Assembly (NCBI GenBank): GCA_902488455.1
Contig: CABTWG010000002.1
Span: 1-64,000 of the forward strand
Reading direction: 5' to 3'
Origin: an uncultured Peptoniphilus sp.
GTDB taxonomy: Bacteria; Bacillota; Clostridia; Tissierellales; Peptoniphilaceae
DNA length: 64,000 nt
The notes beneath the pieces are model-generated. The model did no database searches. It was not told the origin of the DNA and saw only the letters and a program-made list of their open reading frames with translations. The position numbers were made by a program, and so were the translations under genes. This document shows positions 1 to 9,055 of this stretch, piece after piece; the first letter of the stretch is position 1, and each line of letters starts with the position of its first letter.

Positions 1-301
1 CGGCTCTTTCGCTCAGGGTGACCGTAGTTGGGAGGACTTCTTAGCCTTCGACTGTGGAAGCAAAATGCTTCCGCTACAAATATAAACCGTAATTAATATT
101 GTTTTACGGATTTCGCCAGAGGGAAAATAATTTAGTATAAAATCTTAAGGAATGCAGTCACCCTGAGCGAAGATGACAAAGTCATCGAAGTCGAATGGGT
201 ATAAACTTGGTGAGGTCAAGTACGGATGACTGAATTTAAATATTTCTTTTAAAATTCCCATCAAAAAACCAGAGGTTATACCTCTGGTCATTTTTTTATT
301 T
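1..301. other. Gene-free region with inverted repeats at the window edge
   Basis: No credible gene is seen here. A 14-base sequence at 9-22 (TCGCTCAGGGTGAC) is the exact reverse complement of 157-170. A short hairpin, GGAAGC / GCTTCC, lies at 56-72, and a second, ATGAC / GTCAT, lies just inside the right copy near 171-185. The stretch ends with the terminator of the TPM gene. Such GC-richer dyads in AT-rich spacers look like dispersed intergenic repeats, but with one window I cannot show other copies. Confidence 0.55.
263..290 (-). terminator. Terminator of the lud-nifS-thiI-lemA-TPM run
   Basis: A perfect 7-bp stem, CCAGAGG / CCTCTGG (269-287), is followed on the minus strand by a run of T. 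It sits just after the stop of the TPM-domain gene. Confidence 0.85.
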
Positions 302-1138
302 TTACCAAGAGCCGGAGCTTCCTCCTCCTCCTGTGGATCCTCCTCCACCGGAAAATCCTCCGAAGCCACCGCCTGAACTTCCACTGCTTCCGCCGAAGCC
401 ACCGAAACTTCCGCCGCCTCCGCCGAAGAATCCTCCGCCACCGAAGAAGTCATCGTCGTCAAAGAATATATTTCTTCTGCGTCTTCTTCTATATCTTCGT
501 CTTCTACTATTATTTGAAAGTATAAATAGTATTAGAAGTACAAAGATAATTACTCCCACTGGACTTATCTCGTTATCGCCTGCTGGGGAAAATGTAGCTG
601 GTACTGCTCGATCGATCTCGATTCCATACTCTTCTTTATATGTTTCTAGGACTTCGTTGTAGATTTCAAGGATTCCTTCTTCATAGGCCTCCTTGTTCTC
701 TCCTGTTCTATCCCCTGGTGGAAATAGTTGAGATGCGTTTCTCCTTATGGTATCAGCAACTGCATCTGGCACCCAACCTTCTGTCCTGTATCCAGGCATG
801 ATAGTTAAGCTTCCTTCTGGTATTGAAAGTAGAATCAACAGTCCATTGTTCTCTTTGTTCCCAAATTTCCATTTGTCGAAAACTTTTACTCCATAGGAGT
901 TGCCGTCATAACCTTGAAGTGATTTTACAATCATTACTCCTATCTGTGCTCCAGTTTTATTCTCTAAATCGTAGTTTGTTTCGTTGATGTAATCTATTGA
1001 TGTCTCTGATAATATCCCCATTTCATCGTATACATATCCTGTTGCATCCTTTGGGTCTGGCACCCACACGTCTGTTTCTGCAAAGGTGCTCATGGTTAGA
1101 GACATCAAAAGTACTATCGAAAGGATGATTCTTTTCAT
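302..1138 (-). CDS. TPM-domain membrane protein (YgcG-like) with Gly/Ser/Phe-rich tail
   Basis: The protein has 278 residues. Residues 1-20 form a signal peptide ending near STFA. A TPM domain (TLP18.3/Psb32/MOLO-1 fold) follows at about 30-165, with the typical opening YVYDEMGILSE. A membrane helix lies near 193-208, then an arginine-rich cluster (RRRRYRRRRRR) and a low-complexity Gly/Ser/Phe tail ending in GGSSGSW. The TPM domain therefore faces outside and the basic, glycine-rich tail lies in the cytoplasm or at its edge. TPM proteins commonly sit next to LemA, as here (1 base away). Their biochemical role in bacteria is unresolved. The low-complexity tail makes long mirror reading frames on the other strand and in other frames, which I regard as artefacts. 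Confidence 0.88.
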   Translation of the reverse strand: MKRIILSIVLLMSLTMSTFAETDVWVPDPKDATGYVYDEMGILSETSIDYINETNYDLENKTGAQIGVMIVKSLQGYDGNSYGVKVFDKWKFGNKENNGLLILLSIPEGSLTIMPGYRTEGWVPDAVADTIRRNASQLFPPGDRTGENKEAYEEGILEIYNEVLETYKEEYGIEIDRAVPATFSPAGDNEISPVGVIIFVLLILFILSNNSRRRRYRRRRRRNIFFDDDDFFGGGGFFGGGGGSFGGFGGSSGSSGGGFGGFSGGGGSTGGGGSSGSW

Positions 1139-1139
1139 T

Positions 1140-1721
1140 TTATTTTTTATCGAAGTTTACTTCTGGATTTTCCATATCGCTTTCTGATACTTCAAAGTAT
1201 GACTTAGGTGAGAAACCTAAGATTGAAGCGATAATATTGGTTGGAAATCTCTTAACATCTTTATTAAATTCTGTAACTGCGCTATTATATCTTTCTCTTT
1301 CTGTGGCGATTCTATTTTCTGTGCCTTCAAGCTGTGCTTGTAGGTTTAAGAATCCTTCGTTTGCCTTTAGCTCTGGATATGCTTCTACAACCACGTTTAT
1401 ATCGCCAATCGCTCTTGTAAGTTCAGAGTTTGCTTCTGATAATTCTTCTGGTGTCTTCGCGTTTTGAACTTTTGATCTTGCTTCTGTGATCTTCGTTAAT
1501 GTTTCTTCTTCGTGGGTTGCGTAACCTTTAACAGTGTTAACCAAGTTTGGTATAAGGTCGGCACGTCTTTTAACCACGTTTTCTACTTGGGCATACTTGC
1601 CATCTACTTCTGCTTCTAGGGTTACTAGTCTATTGTAATTCTTAACAAATATTCCCCCGATAACTGCTACCAATGCTATTATGATTAGTAATGTGCTACC
1701 TATCTTTCCTTGTCTTTTCAT
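1140..1721 (-). CDS. lemA: LemA family protein
   Basis: The protein has 193 residues. An N-terminal membrane anchor (about residues 8-28) is followed by the all-helical LemA domain with the typical segments RRADLIPNLVNTVKGYA and AYPELKANEGFLNLQ. The orientation is N-out with the helical bundle probably cytoplasmic, as proposed for the family. The exact function is unknown; LemA proteins are often paired with TPM-domain proteins, and the TPM gene is immediately downstream. It lies 9 bases after thiI, so it probably shares that transcript. A clear GGAGG site precedes the ATG. Confidence 0.93.
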   Translation of the reverse strand: MKRQGKIGSTLLIIIALVAVIGGIFVKNYNRLVTLEAEVDGKYAQVENVVKRRADLIPNLVNTVKGYATHEEETLTKITEARSKVQNAKTPEELSEANSELTRAIGDINVVVEAYPELKANEGFLNLQAQLEGTENRIATERERYNSAVTEFNKDVKRFPTNIIASILGFSPKSYFEVSESDMENPEVNFDKK

Positions 1722-1730
1722 TTTTTCCTC

Positions 1731-2897
1731 CTAGTCAATGTTTATAATCATCATGTTTTCTATTGCTTCTTCAACTAGCTTCTCTACGTCTAAACCTTTT
1801 TCAGATTTTTCCATTCCTTCTATGGTTGGTTTTAGAAGTGGATGTTTAGGTAAGAACACTGTACAACAATCTTCGAATGGAAGTATCGATGTTTCATAGG
1901 TTCCTATTCTCTTTGAGATTTCTATTATATCCACCTTGTCCATTCCAATTAGTGGTCTAAATACCAATCTATCTGTGATGGCATCTGTGCAGGCTAGTCC
2001 TTCTATAGTTTGAGAAGCTACTTGTCCCAGATTTTCTCCGGTTATAATTGATTTATACCCGTTTTTTTCTGAAATATTCTCTGCGATCCTCATCATAAAC
2101 CTTCTGGATAGGATGGTCATCTCTGATTCATGGCAGTGTTTGTTAATTTCTTTCTGAATTGGAAGGATATTGACTGAATGAATCTTCATAGGTCCTGAGT
2201 AAGAGCTTACTATTTCACCAAGCTTTATAACTTTTTCTTCTGCTCTTTTAGATGTGAATGGGAATGAATGGAAGTGAAGTGCATCTATTCTAACTCCACG
2301 CTTAGCCATCATGTATCCTGCAACTGGGCTATCTATTCCACCGGAAAGAAGTAGAAGACCTGTTCCATTCGTACCAAGAGGAAGTCCTCCGTGACCTCTA
2401 AACTTTTCTGTATACACATAGGCATCTTGTCTTATGTCTACATAAACATAGAAGTCTGGATTATGAACGTCAACTTTTACATCGAAATTTTTTAAAACAG
2501 TCTCTCCTATGACGCGACTAAATTCCATGCTTGTCTTAGGAAATTTTTTGTCTGCCCTTTTCGTTTCTCCTTTAAAGGTTTTGAAGTTATTCTTTTCTAA
2601 AGTTTCTTTAGTTATTTCTTTTATTGCTTCTTTTATTTCTTCTTCATCTTTACTTACTTTTATACATGGACTTAGGTAGACAATCCCAAAGACATGGGAG
2701 ACTCTATCTATGATTTTGTCCATATTTTCTTTGTCACATTCGATATAAACTTTTCCTATATCTTGGTAGATCTTTTTGTATTCTATATCATGAAGAGATC
2801 TTACCACTTGCTTTATAAGTGCGTCGATAAAACTTCCTCTATTCTTTCCTTTTAAAACCAACTCTCCCAGAGAGAGTCCCACTGCATATTTAAACAT
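1731..2897 (-). CDS. thiI: tRNA 4-thiouridine sulfurtransferase ThiI
   Basis: ThiI adenylates U8 of tRNA and transfers sulfur to make 4-thiouridine; in some bacteria it also supplies sulfur for thiamine thiazole. The 388-residue protein shows the N-terminal ferredoxin-like and THUMP regions (about 1-170), the PP-loop SGGIDS at 185-190 and a late FEDCCTVFLPKHP motif carrying the catalytic cysteine region. There is no C-terminal rhodanese domain, so this is the short Firmicute form. That form relies on a dedicated cysteine desulfurase, and one is encoded directly upstream with a 1-base overlap. No other thiamine gene is in the window, so tRNA thiolation is the likelier job. Confidence 0.96.
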   Translation of the reverse strand: MFKYAVGLSLGELVLKGKNRGSFIDALIKQVVRSLHDIEYKKIYQDIGKVYIECDKENMDKIIDRVSHVFGIVYLSPCIKVSKDEEEIKEAIKEITKETLEKNNFKTFKGETKRADKKFPKTSMEFSRVIGETVLKNFDVKVDVHNPDFYVYVDIRQDAYVYTEKFRGHGGLPLGTNGTGLLLLSGGIDSPVAGYMMAKRGVRIDALHFHSFPFTSKRAEEKVIKLGEIVSSYSGPMKIHSVNILPIQKEINKHCHESEMTILSRRFMMRIAENISEKNGYKSIITGENLGQVASQTIEGLACTDAITDRLVFRPLIGMDKVDIIEISKRIGTYETSILPFEDCCTVFLPKHPLLKPTIEGMEKSEKGLDVEKLVEEAIENMMIINID

Positions 2898-4039
2898 TAT
2901 CTTTCCATCACTCCTCTGACTTCCTTCACCGAGTACATAAGTTTGTCGATAAATTCGTCTATATCTTCTTCATCTATATCTTTACATATGCAAATTCTGA
3001 TGGTACCTTCCATTAGATTGTCTGGAAGACCTATCCCTCGTAACACAGCTGATTTCTCTGTTCCGTTACTGGTACAGGCTGAAGCAGTGCTTATAAATAT
3101 ATCAAACTCTTCCAAGTAGTGAAGGATCACTTCTCCTCTTGTGCCTTCTATGGAAACACTTGTGATATATGGACTTCCATCTTCACCATTTACTTGGTAG
3201 CGATCCAAGTTTTCTTCCAACTTATTAAGTAGGTATGCTTTAATCTTTTTCGCATGGGCATATTCTTTGTCAAAATCTTCTATTTCACAGTCGATAGCAA
3301 CTTTAAATCCTGCTATTCCAGGCATGTTTTCTGTACCAGAACGGACATCTTTTTCCTGTCCACCACCAAAGACAATTGATGGTATTGGAATTGCATTTTT
3401 GATATAGAGAGCTCCAGTTCCCTTTGGTCCATAGACCTTATGTGAACTCATCGCATAACTATCGCAACCGAGTTCTTTAACATCCACAGGAATCTTACAG
3501 AGGGCTTGGACTCCATCCACATGGACGAATGTACTAGGATTTATTTCTTTTACAGTCCTAACTACCTCTTTTATATCTTGGATTGTTCCTATTTCGCTAT
3601 TTACATGGGCAAGGGCAACCACTGCAGTATTGTCATCCACTTCAGCTTTAAGAGCATTTAGATCCACTCTTCCACAGGAATCCACAGGAAGTAGTACCAC
3701 TTCATATCCAAAATCTCTGTAGTGTAGAAATAATTTTCTAAGGGAAGAATGTTCAATAGTGGTTGTGATTATCTTTTTAAATCTCTTGTTCTTTTCTATA
3801 AAACCTTGGACTGCGATATTATTGCTTTCAGTTCCACCGGAAGTAAAGAATATTTCCTTTGGATTTGCATGGATAAATTTCGCAAGACTTTCTCTTGCTC
3901 CCTCTCTTATCTTCTCTGCATCCATTCCCATCTTGTGAAGTGAGGATGGGTTGCCAAAGTCAGATGTAAGCACCTTTATCATCATATCCACCACTTCTGG
4001 TCTCGGTTTAGTAGTTGCACAATTGTCTAAATAAATCAT
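2897..4039 (-). CDS. Cysteine desulfurase partner of ThiI (NifS/IscS-like)
   Basis: This is a PLP-dependent class V aminotransferase-fold enzyme that takes sulfur from cysteine and holds it as a persulfide. Visible features are the opening IYLDNCATTKP, the cofactor-binding SSGGTESNN-type segment (FTSGGTESNN), the PLP lysine in SSHK (Lys201), and the active-site cysteine in TASACTSNG (Cys322). The length, 380 residues, is normal. Its end overlaps thiI by one base, which matches the NifZ-ThiI type pairing known in Bacillus. Its start lies 1 base after the LUD gene. An alternative role in general Fe-S assembly cannot be excluded, because no isc/suf genes are visible here. Confidence 0.94.
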   Translation of the reverse strand: MIYLDNCATTKPRPEVVDMMIKVLTSDFGNPSSLHKMGMDAEKIREGARESLAKFIHANPKEIFFTSGGTESNNIAVQGFIEKNKRFKKIITTTIEHSSLRKLFLHYRDFGYEVVLLPVDSCGRVDLNALKAEVDDNTAVVALAHVNSEIGTIQDIKEVVRTVKEINPSTFVHVDGVQALCKIPVDVKELGCDSYAMSSHKVYGPKGTGALYIKNAIPIPSIVFGGGQEKDVRSGTENMPGIAGFKVAIDCEIEDFDKEYAHAKKIKAYLLNKLEENLDRYQVNGEDGSPYITSVSIEGTRGEVILHYLEEFDIFISTASACTSNGTEKSAVLRGIGLPDNLMEGTIRICICKDIDEEDIDEFIDKLMYSVKEVRGVMER

Positions 4040-4040
4040 C

Positions 4041-4637
4041 TTAATACCCCAAATCTTCGTTGATTAAAAATACATATGTATCTTGGTACTTAGGTCCGTG
4101 TTTTAGAGTAAGCTCCATAATATTTGTATCTTCTTGTCTGTCGAAATCAAGTCGCATGTTCCTCTTTATGCTCTCCATTTCCATTCTCTTGAAATTTTGT
4201 GGTTGAGCGATTATAAGTGATCTGTTAAAGCCACTGTTTACATCGGTAACTATTTTATTTCTTCCAACGAAGAAGAAAACTTTTTTCTTGCCAAAGGTAA
4301 CTGCGCTTATTCTATTTCCATAGTAATCCACCATGAGGATCTGTCCATCTTCAGTTACAGCATTGGCAGAGGTGACATAGAAGTCAGCCATGTGAGATTT
4401 CATCATGCTACTTCTGTAGTCCTTATCTTGCCAGTGCATGGACACGTCGGCACCTTTTTCTTTTAAACTATTGTATATATCAAGCTCCTCAAGTGTTACA
4501 GAGCCACCTATTGCCACAGTTCTACCTGGTTTTATAAAGTTTAAGAAGTAATCTCTAGCTTCAGTTCCAGTTTCAAATATTTCAGAAATAAATCCGTTCT
4601 TCATTAGGCTATTTCTCGTTCTAACTAAATTAATCAT
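4041..4637 (-). CDS. LUD domain protein (LutC/DUF162-like)
   Basis: The 198-residue protein fits the LUD family, with the motifs TVAIGGSVTLEEL, a central DFYVTSANAVTEDGQI and a late VGRNKIV. Family members include LutB/LutC of lactate oxidation, but stand-alone single-domain copies are common in anaerobes and their reaction is unknown. Neighbours are sulfur-transfer genes rather than lactate genes, so a lactate role is not supported by context. It is the first gene of the minus-strand run, and a short AT-rich divergent spacer (4638-4706) separates it from the exonuclease gene. Confidence 0.85.
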   Translation of the reverse strand: MINLVRTRNSLMKNGFISEIFETGTEARDYFLNFIKPGRTVAIGGSVTLEELDIYNSLKEKGADVSMHWQDKDYRSSMMKSHMADFYVTSANAVTEDGQILMVDYYGNRISAVTFGKKKVFFFVGRNKIVTDVNSGFNRSLIIAQPQNFKRMEMESIKRNMRLDFDRQEDTNIMELTLKHGPKYQDTYVFLINEDLGY

Positions 4638-4706
4638 TGCTTCCCCTTTCTAATTAACCTAGTATCAATTATAATTTAAATAAGAAAATATTTAAAGTAG
4701 GTAATT

Positions 4707-5594
4707 ATGAAAGAACTAAAGGCTACAAATAAAAATAACAAAAGATATGACGACCTAGTCTTTATGGATATAGAAACCACTGGGCTTACCCATCAAAATC
4801 CAATAGTGTCTATAACCGTTTCAGACGGAGTTAACACAGTGACTAAGGTCATAGAAAATTTAAAAGATGAACTTGAATTAATCTCTGATTTTTTAGAGAA
4901 GTACAACGGATCAAATTTTGTAACTTATAATGGAGAATCCTTTGATCTTCCATTTATAAGGCAGAGGGCGAAGTTTTATAATATGGAATTTGATTATGAA
5001 TCCACAGACCTCTACAAGTATTTCAACAAGTACAGATATCTATTTCCTATGAAGTCATTAAGACAAGTAGAGGTTGAAAAGTATTTTGAAATCGACCGTG
5101 GCGAAGATATCTCCGGTGCAGAAGTGGTGGATCTATTTAGAAGTCATATAGAAAACTATGATGAAAGTATCTTAGATACCATAGGCACCCACAACTTAAA
5201 AGATGTTGAAGGTCTCGTGTACCTATATGAAAATAGATTTTTAATCCACAGAGAGAATAGAATTGAACTTGGAGATAATTATCTTGAGATAAGAGATATC
5301 TCTATGGACCATGACACTCTTAAACTAAAAGGAGTTACGACTTTTAAAGATGTATTTTTAAATTCGAAGGACTATCTTCTAAATGTGGCTGAAGGCGAGT
5401 TTACCTTGGATATCTACACCAAGAGTGGCAAGTACTCAAAAAATTTGATTTGCAACTATGTGCTTAAGAAAGATTTCCCTGTGGAAGTAAGCGATCTTAA
5501 AGCTCCAGATGAAGTCGTAATATTAAATTTAAAATCCGTCGAGATGTTCAATTTAAAATCTGTAGTAAGATATATTTGCAAAGACTTAAAATAA
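4707..5594 (+). CDS. RNase H-fold 3'-5' exonuclease domain protein (YprB-like)
   Basis: The 295-residue protein has the DEDD exonuclease motifs: DIETTG (residues 21-26, ExoI), TYNGESFDLPFI (ExoII) and HNLKDVEGL (ExoIII). The spacing and the YxFPMKSLRQVE segment fit the YprB ribonuclease H-like domain. The last 110 residues form a separate, unrecognised beta-rich region. The substrate, DNA or RNA, is not known. It is a single-gene plus-strand unit in a minus-strand neighbourhood, with a weak AGTAGGT ribosome site and a strong terminator after the stop. Confidence 0.85.
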   Translation: MKELKATNKNNKRYDDLVFMDIETTGLTHQNPIVSITVSDGVNTVTKVIENLKDELELISDFLEKYNGSNFVTYNGESFDLPFIRQRAKFYNMEFDYESTDLYKYFNKYRYLFPMKSLRQVEVEKYFEIDRGEDISGAEVVDLFRSHIENYDESILDTIGTHNLKDVEGLVYLYENRFLIHRENRIELGDNYLEIRDISMDHDTLKLKGVTTFKDVFLNSKDYLLNVAEGEFTLDIYTKSGKYSKNLICNYVLKKDFPVEVSDLKAPDEVVILNLKSVEMFNLKSVVRYICKDLK

Positions 5595-5606
5595 AGCACA
5601 AAAATA

Positions 5607-5632
5607 ACCCATTCAAGTGAATGGGTTTTTCT
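5607..5632. terminator. Bidirectional terminator between convergent genes
   Basis: The stem ACCCATTC / GAATGGGT has a 4-base loop (AAGT). It is followed by TTTTTCTG on the plus strand and by a T-rich run on the minus strand, so it can serve both the exonuclease gene and the ABC permease gene. Confidence 0.85.
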
Positions 5633-5637
5633 GTATT

Positions 5638-6831
5638 TTATGAATTAAACATTATCTTTTCGCTACTGAACATTTTGGCAACTATATAAGAAAAGATTAA
5701 ACCTATTAAAATATTAGATCCTATTGAATAGAGAAGGTTTGTCACGGTTAACTCAGCGATTATTGAGCGCCCGATAGCAATACAACTTCCGTAAATTGGA
5801 ATCAAATATTGAAATGGAGATACTTCTCCAGTTGAGGTCATAGTCATTACTCCTGCAACGATTACCACAATATATAGTGGAGCAATATATGTTCCAGCTT
5901 CCTTTGCGTTCTTTGAATATGTTGCAATTATAGAAATCATCGCCACCATTAGAAATGCCATTGAAAGCATGATAAGTGCAATCTGACAAAACTGAGCAAA
6001 TGTAAATTTCACAGCAGTGTCTTGACCAAATGACATTGCCTTTGGCATGACTATTGACATAGAAACAACATAGGCAATCGAAGATATCATTGAGATGATC
6101 GTAAGTCCTATAAGTTTTCCAAGGACGATGTCCGTTCTCTTTATAGGTGCAAGAAGAAGGCTCGCCATGGTACCTCTCTCCTTTTCTCCAGTAAATGTGT
6201 CGATTGCAAGACCCATGATGGAGCTATAGAGCATGATAACTATAAAATATGGAAGCATCATTGAAAGTGTCTTGCCAGACATCTTTTCTTCTTTATAAAT
6301 TTTAGCTTCCGTATCTTTATTTATCGTGTAGACTTCGAGAATCTTTTCATCTTTTATCCTGTTTTTTATTATAGGCTTCTTTATATTTTCATCGAAGATT
6401 GACTCAAGCTTTCTATATGCAACTTCAGAATTATCTTCTGAAGGGTTGTAGAAAATATTTATATTTGGAATATTTTCTCTGTCATAGTTTTCGATTTTAT
6501 CTCTGAAATCAGATGGAAGTTCTACAATCGCATCTATCTCTCCATTTTTAAGCTTTTCCTTTAAGCTTTCCATCTCCCCATCTTTTACACTCTTGATGAT
6601 CATGGTTTCAGCTAAACTTCCAAGATCAGCTTCTGTCTTTTCATCTAGGTTTGAAAAATAAACCAGTGATTTATGACTTTCAACGTCTTCCATCATGTCG
6701 CCCATTGTGTTTCCAATGAGTGAAAATATAATTATCATCATTAGCGGTGGCATGATGAACATCCCAAAGATCATCTTTTTGTCTCCGAAGACTCTTCTAA
6801 GTTCTTTTTTCAGTATTGTCATTATTCCCAT
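5638..6831 (-). CDS. ABC-2 type permease (NatB-like exporter)
   Basis: The 397-residue membrane protein has one N-terminal helix (about 20-43), a long extracytoplasmic region (about 45-195), and five or so further helices from about 198 to 390. The conserved segment FTGEKERGTMASLLLAPI follows the second helix, as in NatB/ABC2_membrane_3 proteins. Together with the overlapping ATPase gene it should form an exporter. NatAB of Bacillus exports Na+; many relatives export peptides or drugs, so the substrate is open. The start ATG overlaps the stop of the ATPase gene by 1 base, suggesting translational coupling. Confidence 0.9.
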   Translation of the reverse strand: MGIMTILKKELRRVFGDKKMIFGMFIMPPLMMIIIFSLIGNTMGDMMEDVESHKSLVYFSNLDEKTEADLGSLAETMIIKSVKDGEMESLKEKLKNGEIDAIVELPSDFRDKIENYDRENIPNINIFYNPSEDNSEVAYRKLESIFDENIKKPIIKNRIKDEKILEVYTINKDTEAKIYKEEKMSGKTLSMMLPYFIVIMLYSSIMGLAIDTFTGEKERGTMASLLLAPIKRTDIVLGKLIGLTIISMISSIAYVVSMSIVMPKAMSFGQDTAVKFTFAQFCQIALIMLSMAFLMVAMISIIATYSKNAKEAGTYIAPLYIVVIVAGVMTMTSTGEVSPFQYLIPIYGSCIAIGRSIIAELTVTNLLYSIGSNILIGLIFSYIVAKMFSSEKIMFNS

Positions 6832-7604
6832 TAGTTTTCTCCTTTTTCATCTGAATAAAACTTGAAAAATGCTTCTTCCAAATCTTTTGTGCCTGTCTTA
6901 GCTACTGCTTCTTCAATCGTTCCTTCAAATACAAGTTTGCCATCGATTATTATCCCTATTCTGTCACAGACTTTTTCTGCTTCAGTCATATTGTGAGTGG
7001 ACATGATGATGGTTTTATTTTCATTTTTAAGTTCTTTTATATAATCCAGCACGGATTTTGCAGTTATGATATCAAGGCCTGATGTCGGCTCATCAAAGAT
7101 TATTATTTCTGGATTGTGCATTAGGCTTACAGCTATTGCAGCCTTTTGTTTCATCCCCGTTGAAAGTTCTTCAATCTTTTTATGTTTAAATTCATCTATT
7201 CCAAAGTATTTGAATAATTTTTCTTTTCTACTTTGAATTTCGTCTTTTGGTACATTTCTAAGTTCGCCGAAGAAATCAAAGAGATAATCCGGTGTGAAGT
7301 TTGGATCGAGTTTTATTTCTGATGTTAAAAATCCGATCTTCTCCCTTACCTTATAACCTTCTTTTACTGTGTCCAGTCCGTTTACTTCTACAGTTCCACT
7401 TGTTGGTTTAAGAAGTGTTGAGATTATTCTAAGTGTGGTGGTCTTACCTGCACCATTTGTGCCTAGGATTCCGAAAATTTCTCCTTCTTTTATGGTTAGA
7501 TTCAAATCATCTACTGCGACTTTTTCATTGTCCTTTGTCTTAAGTTCCTTTTTCATCTTCTTCGTCAGTTTGAAGATCTTAGTTAAATTCTTTATTTCAA
7601 TCAT
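6831..7604 (-). CDS. ABC transporter ATPase (NatA-like)
   Basis: The 257-residue nucleotide-binding protein has Walker A GTNGAGKTT (about 48-56), signature LSTGMKQK, Walker B IIIFDEPTSGLD and switch histidine in STHNM. The overall pattern fits the CcmA/NatA exporter branch. It drives the permease encoded by the next gene. A 46-base gap separates it from the upstream Nif3-like gene, so it may have its own promoter or receive read-through from the long operon above. Confidence 0.92.
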   Translation of the reverse strand: MIEIKNLTKIFKLTKKMKKELKTKDNEKVAVDDLNLTIKEGEIFGILGTNGAGKTTTLRIISTLLKPTSGTVEVNGLDTVKEGYKVREKIGFLTSEIKLDPNFTPDYLFDFFGELRNVPKDEIQSRKEKLFKYFGIDEFKHKKIEELSTGMKQKAAIAVSLMHNPEIIIFDEPTSGLDIITAKSVLDYIKELKNENKTIIMSTHNMTEAEKVCDRIGIIIDGKLVFEGTIEEAVAKTGTKDLEEAFFKFYSDEKGEN

Positions 7605-7650
7605 GTAAACCTCTCTTAGTCATTCTATTTAAAACTTTCCTATTTTAATA

Positions 7651-8406
7651 TTATATTTCAATTTTAAAATCTGTGTCAATTATTTCCATCTCTATTGTAA
7701 ATTTTTCTTCCAAGAGATCTTTTAACTTGTTTAGGACAAACTTTTCTGAACCATAGTGGGTTAGATCCACTAGAGAAATATTTTCTTCGTAGCCTCTTTG
7801 ACCGTCGTGATGCTTTACATCCCCTGTTATAAACATGTCCACTCCTTTTGCAATTGCGTCATCGAAGTAGCTCATACCTGCTCCACCAACTATTGCAATT
7901 TTTTCAACTGGAACTTTCTTTCCATAGAAGATTGCTCCAAGATCTTTTAATCTATCGTAGATTTCATCTCCAATATTATTACGAAGGACATAGCCAATGG
8001 TCGTGGTATCTGTCATTGCAAAGTTTTCTACTATTGGAAGTCCTATAGCTTCAGCAAGTGCCACGTTTACTCCTCTATCGGAAACATCGAGGCTTGTGTG
8101 GGATGAGTAGACAGAAATTTTATTTTCTATAAGTTTAATTATGTTTTTTCCTAGGTAACTGTCTTCGTCAATGCTCTTTACGCCTATAAATATCATCGGA
8201 TGATGAGAGATTATAAGCTTTGATCCAGTTTCTATTGCATAGTCAATAACTTTATCTGTTACGTCCATACATAGTATGACCTTGTCTGTTTCATTTTTAA
8301 TCCTCACCTGATAGCCGGAGTTGTCCCAGTTCTCTTGGAATTCTTCTGGTGCAATCTTTCTTATATATTCAATTATTTTTTCTGTACTTGTCATAGATTT
8401 TTTCAT
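7651..8406 (-). CDS. Nif3-like dinuclear metal-centre protein (YqfO family)
   Basis: The 251-residue protein is the short form without the PII-like insert found in Bacillus YqfO. Metal ligands are visible in ISHHPMIF, SSHTSLDV and the late DLTHYGSEK motif. Family members form hexameric toroids with two metal ions per subunit; a role as GTP cyclohydrolase I type 2 has been proposed but is not established. Its start lies 38 bases inside the trmK gene, an arrangement conserved in many Firmicutes (sigA-trmK-yqfO). An alternative start four codons in (ATG at 8394) is possible. Confidence 0.93.
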   Translation of the reverse strand: MKKSMTSTEKIIEYIRKIAPEEFQENWDNSGYQVRIKNETDKVILCMDVTDKVIDYAIETGSKLIISHHPMIFIGVKSIDEDSYLGKNIIKLIENKISVYSSHTSLDVSDRGVNVALAEAIGLPIVENFAMTDTTTIGYVLRNNIGDEIYDRLKDLGAIFYGKKVPVEKIAIVGGAGMSYFDDAIAKGVDMFITGDVKHHDGQRGYEENISLVDLTHYGSEKFVLNKLKDLLEEKFTIEMEIIDTDFKIEI

Positions 8407-9055
8407 AATAATTCACTTCTTTTTTTAGTTCTATATATCTTGTAAGGGCTCTCTTGCCTTTTTTAAGTCCTTTCATTATAGACAGGTTCGCATCTATTAA
8501 GTACTCCAAGTATAGAAATGCTTCTTCCTGATTTTTTTCTAATGCCCTTATTGGAATCTTAAATTCTATTTCATCTTGGACTTTTCTTATTTCTCCATCG
8601 TATTCAGAAACAATTATTTCAAAGAATCTATCGTCTTCATAGACTACATCCTCGTCTATAATTTTATAGCCATTTTCAAATAGATACTTTCTAAGTTCCC
8701 TTGCTCCTTGCATCGGTTGAAGGATGAGTCTTACGCTTTTAGAGATTTCTGATGCTGCTAGTATCTCTCCTATTAATACTCCTCCCATGCCAGCTATTAC
8801 CACAGTTTCTATATCGTCTTCTGCTTTTAAAACTTCAAGACCGTCTCCTAGCCTTGCGTCTAATTCTATATTTTTTTCTTTTGCTAAATCTATTGCCTTT
8901 TGAAGGGATGGCTTTGAAATATCTGCAGCTACTGCATAGTCAACTACGCCATTTTCAATTAGAAAAATAGGCACAAGACCGTGATCTGTGCCTATGTCAG
9001 CCATCCTTCTACCTTTTATATGGCTAGATATTCTATTTAATCTCTTTGATATCAT
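8369..9055 (-). CDS. trmK: tRNA (adenine-22-N1)-methyltransferase TrmK
   Basis: TrmK uses S-adenosylmethionine to methylate N1 of A22 in tRNA. The 228-residue protein opens with a typical SAM-binding region ([12 protein letters not shown]) and has the family-specific [14 protein letters not shown] and [18 protein letters not shown] motifs. The C-terminal third is helical, as in the family. Its ATG overlaps the rpoD stop in an ATGA arrangement and its end overlaps the Nif3 gene, so it should be translationally coupled. Confidence 0.95.
   Translation of the reverse strand: MISKRLNRISSHIKGRRMADIGTDHGLVPIFLIENGVVDYAVAADISKPSLQKAIDLAKEKNIELDARLGDGLEVLKAEDDIETVVIAGMGGVLIGEILAASEISKSVRLILQPMQGARELRKYLFENGYKIIDEDVVYEDDRFFEIIVSEYDGEIRKVQDEIEFKIPIRALEKNQEEAFLYLEYLIDANLSIMKGLKKGKRALTRYIELKKEVNYYEKIYDKYRKNN

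Noticed and set aside
1..301. An insertion-sequence end based on the inverted repeats
   Set aside because: No transposase coding or target duplication is visible; the repeats enclose only about 160 bases.
145..662. Two open frames opposite or out of frame to the TPM gene's tail, rich in Ala/Ser/Glu or Pro
   Set aside because: They arise from the Gly/Ser/Phe-rich repetitive tail read in other frames; neither has a ribosome site nor resembles a family.
4041..4637. Lactate utilisation (LutC) function for the LUD protein
   Set aside because: No LutA or LutB partner is adjacent; the neighbours are sulfur-transfer genes.
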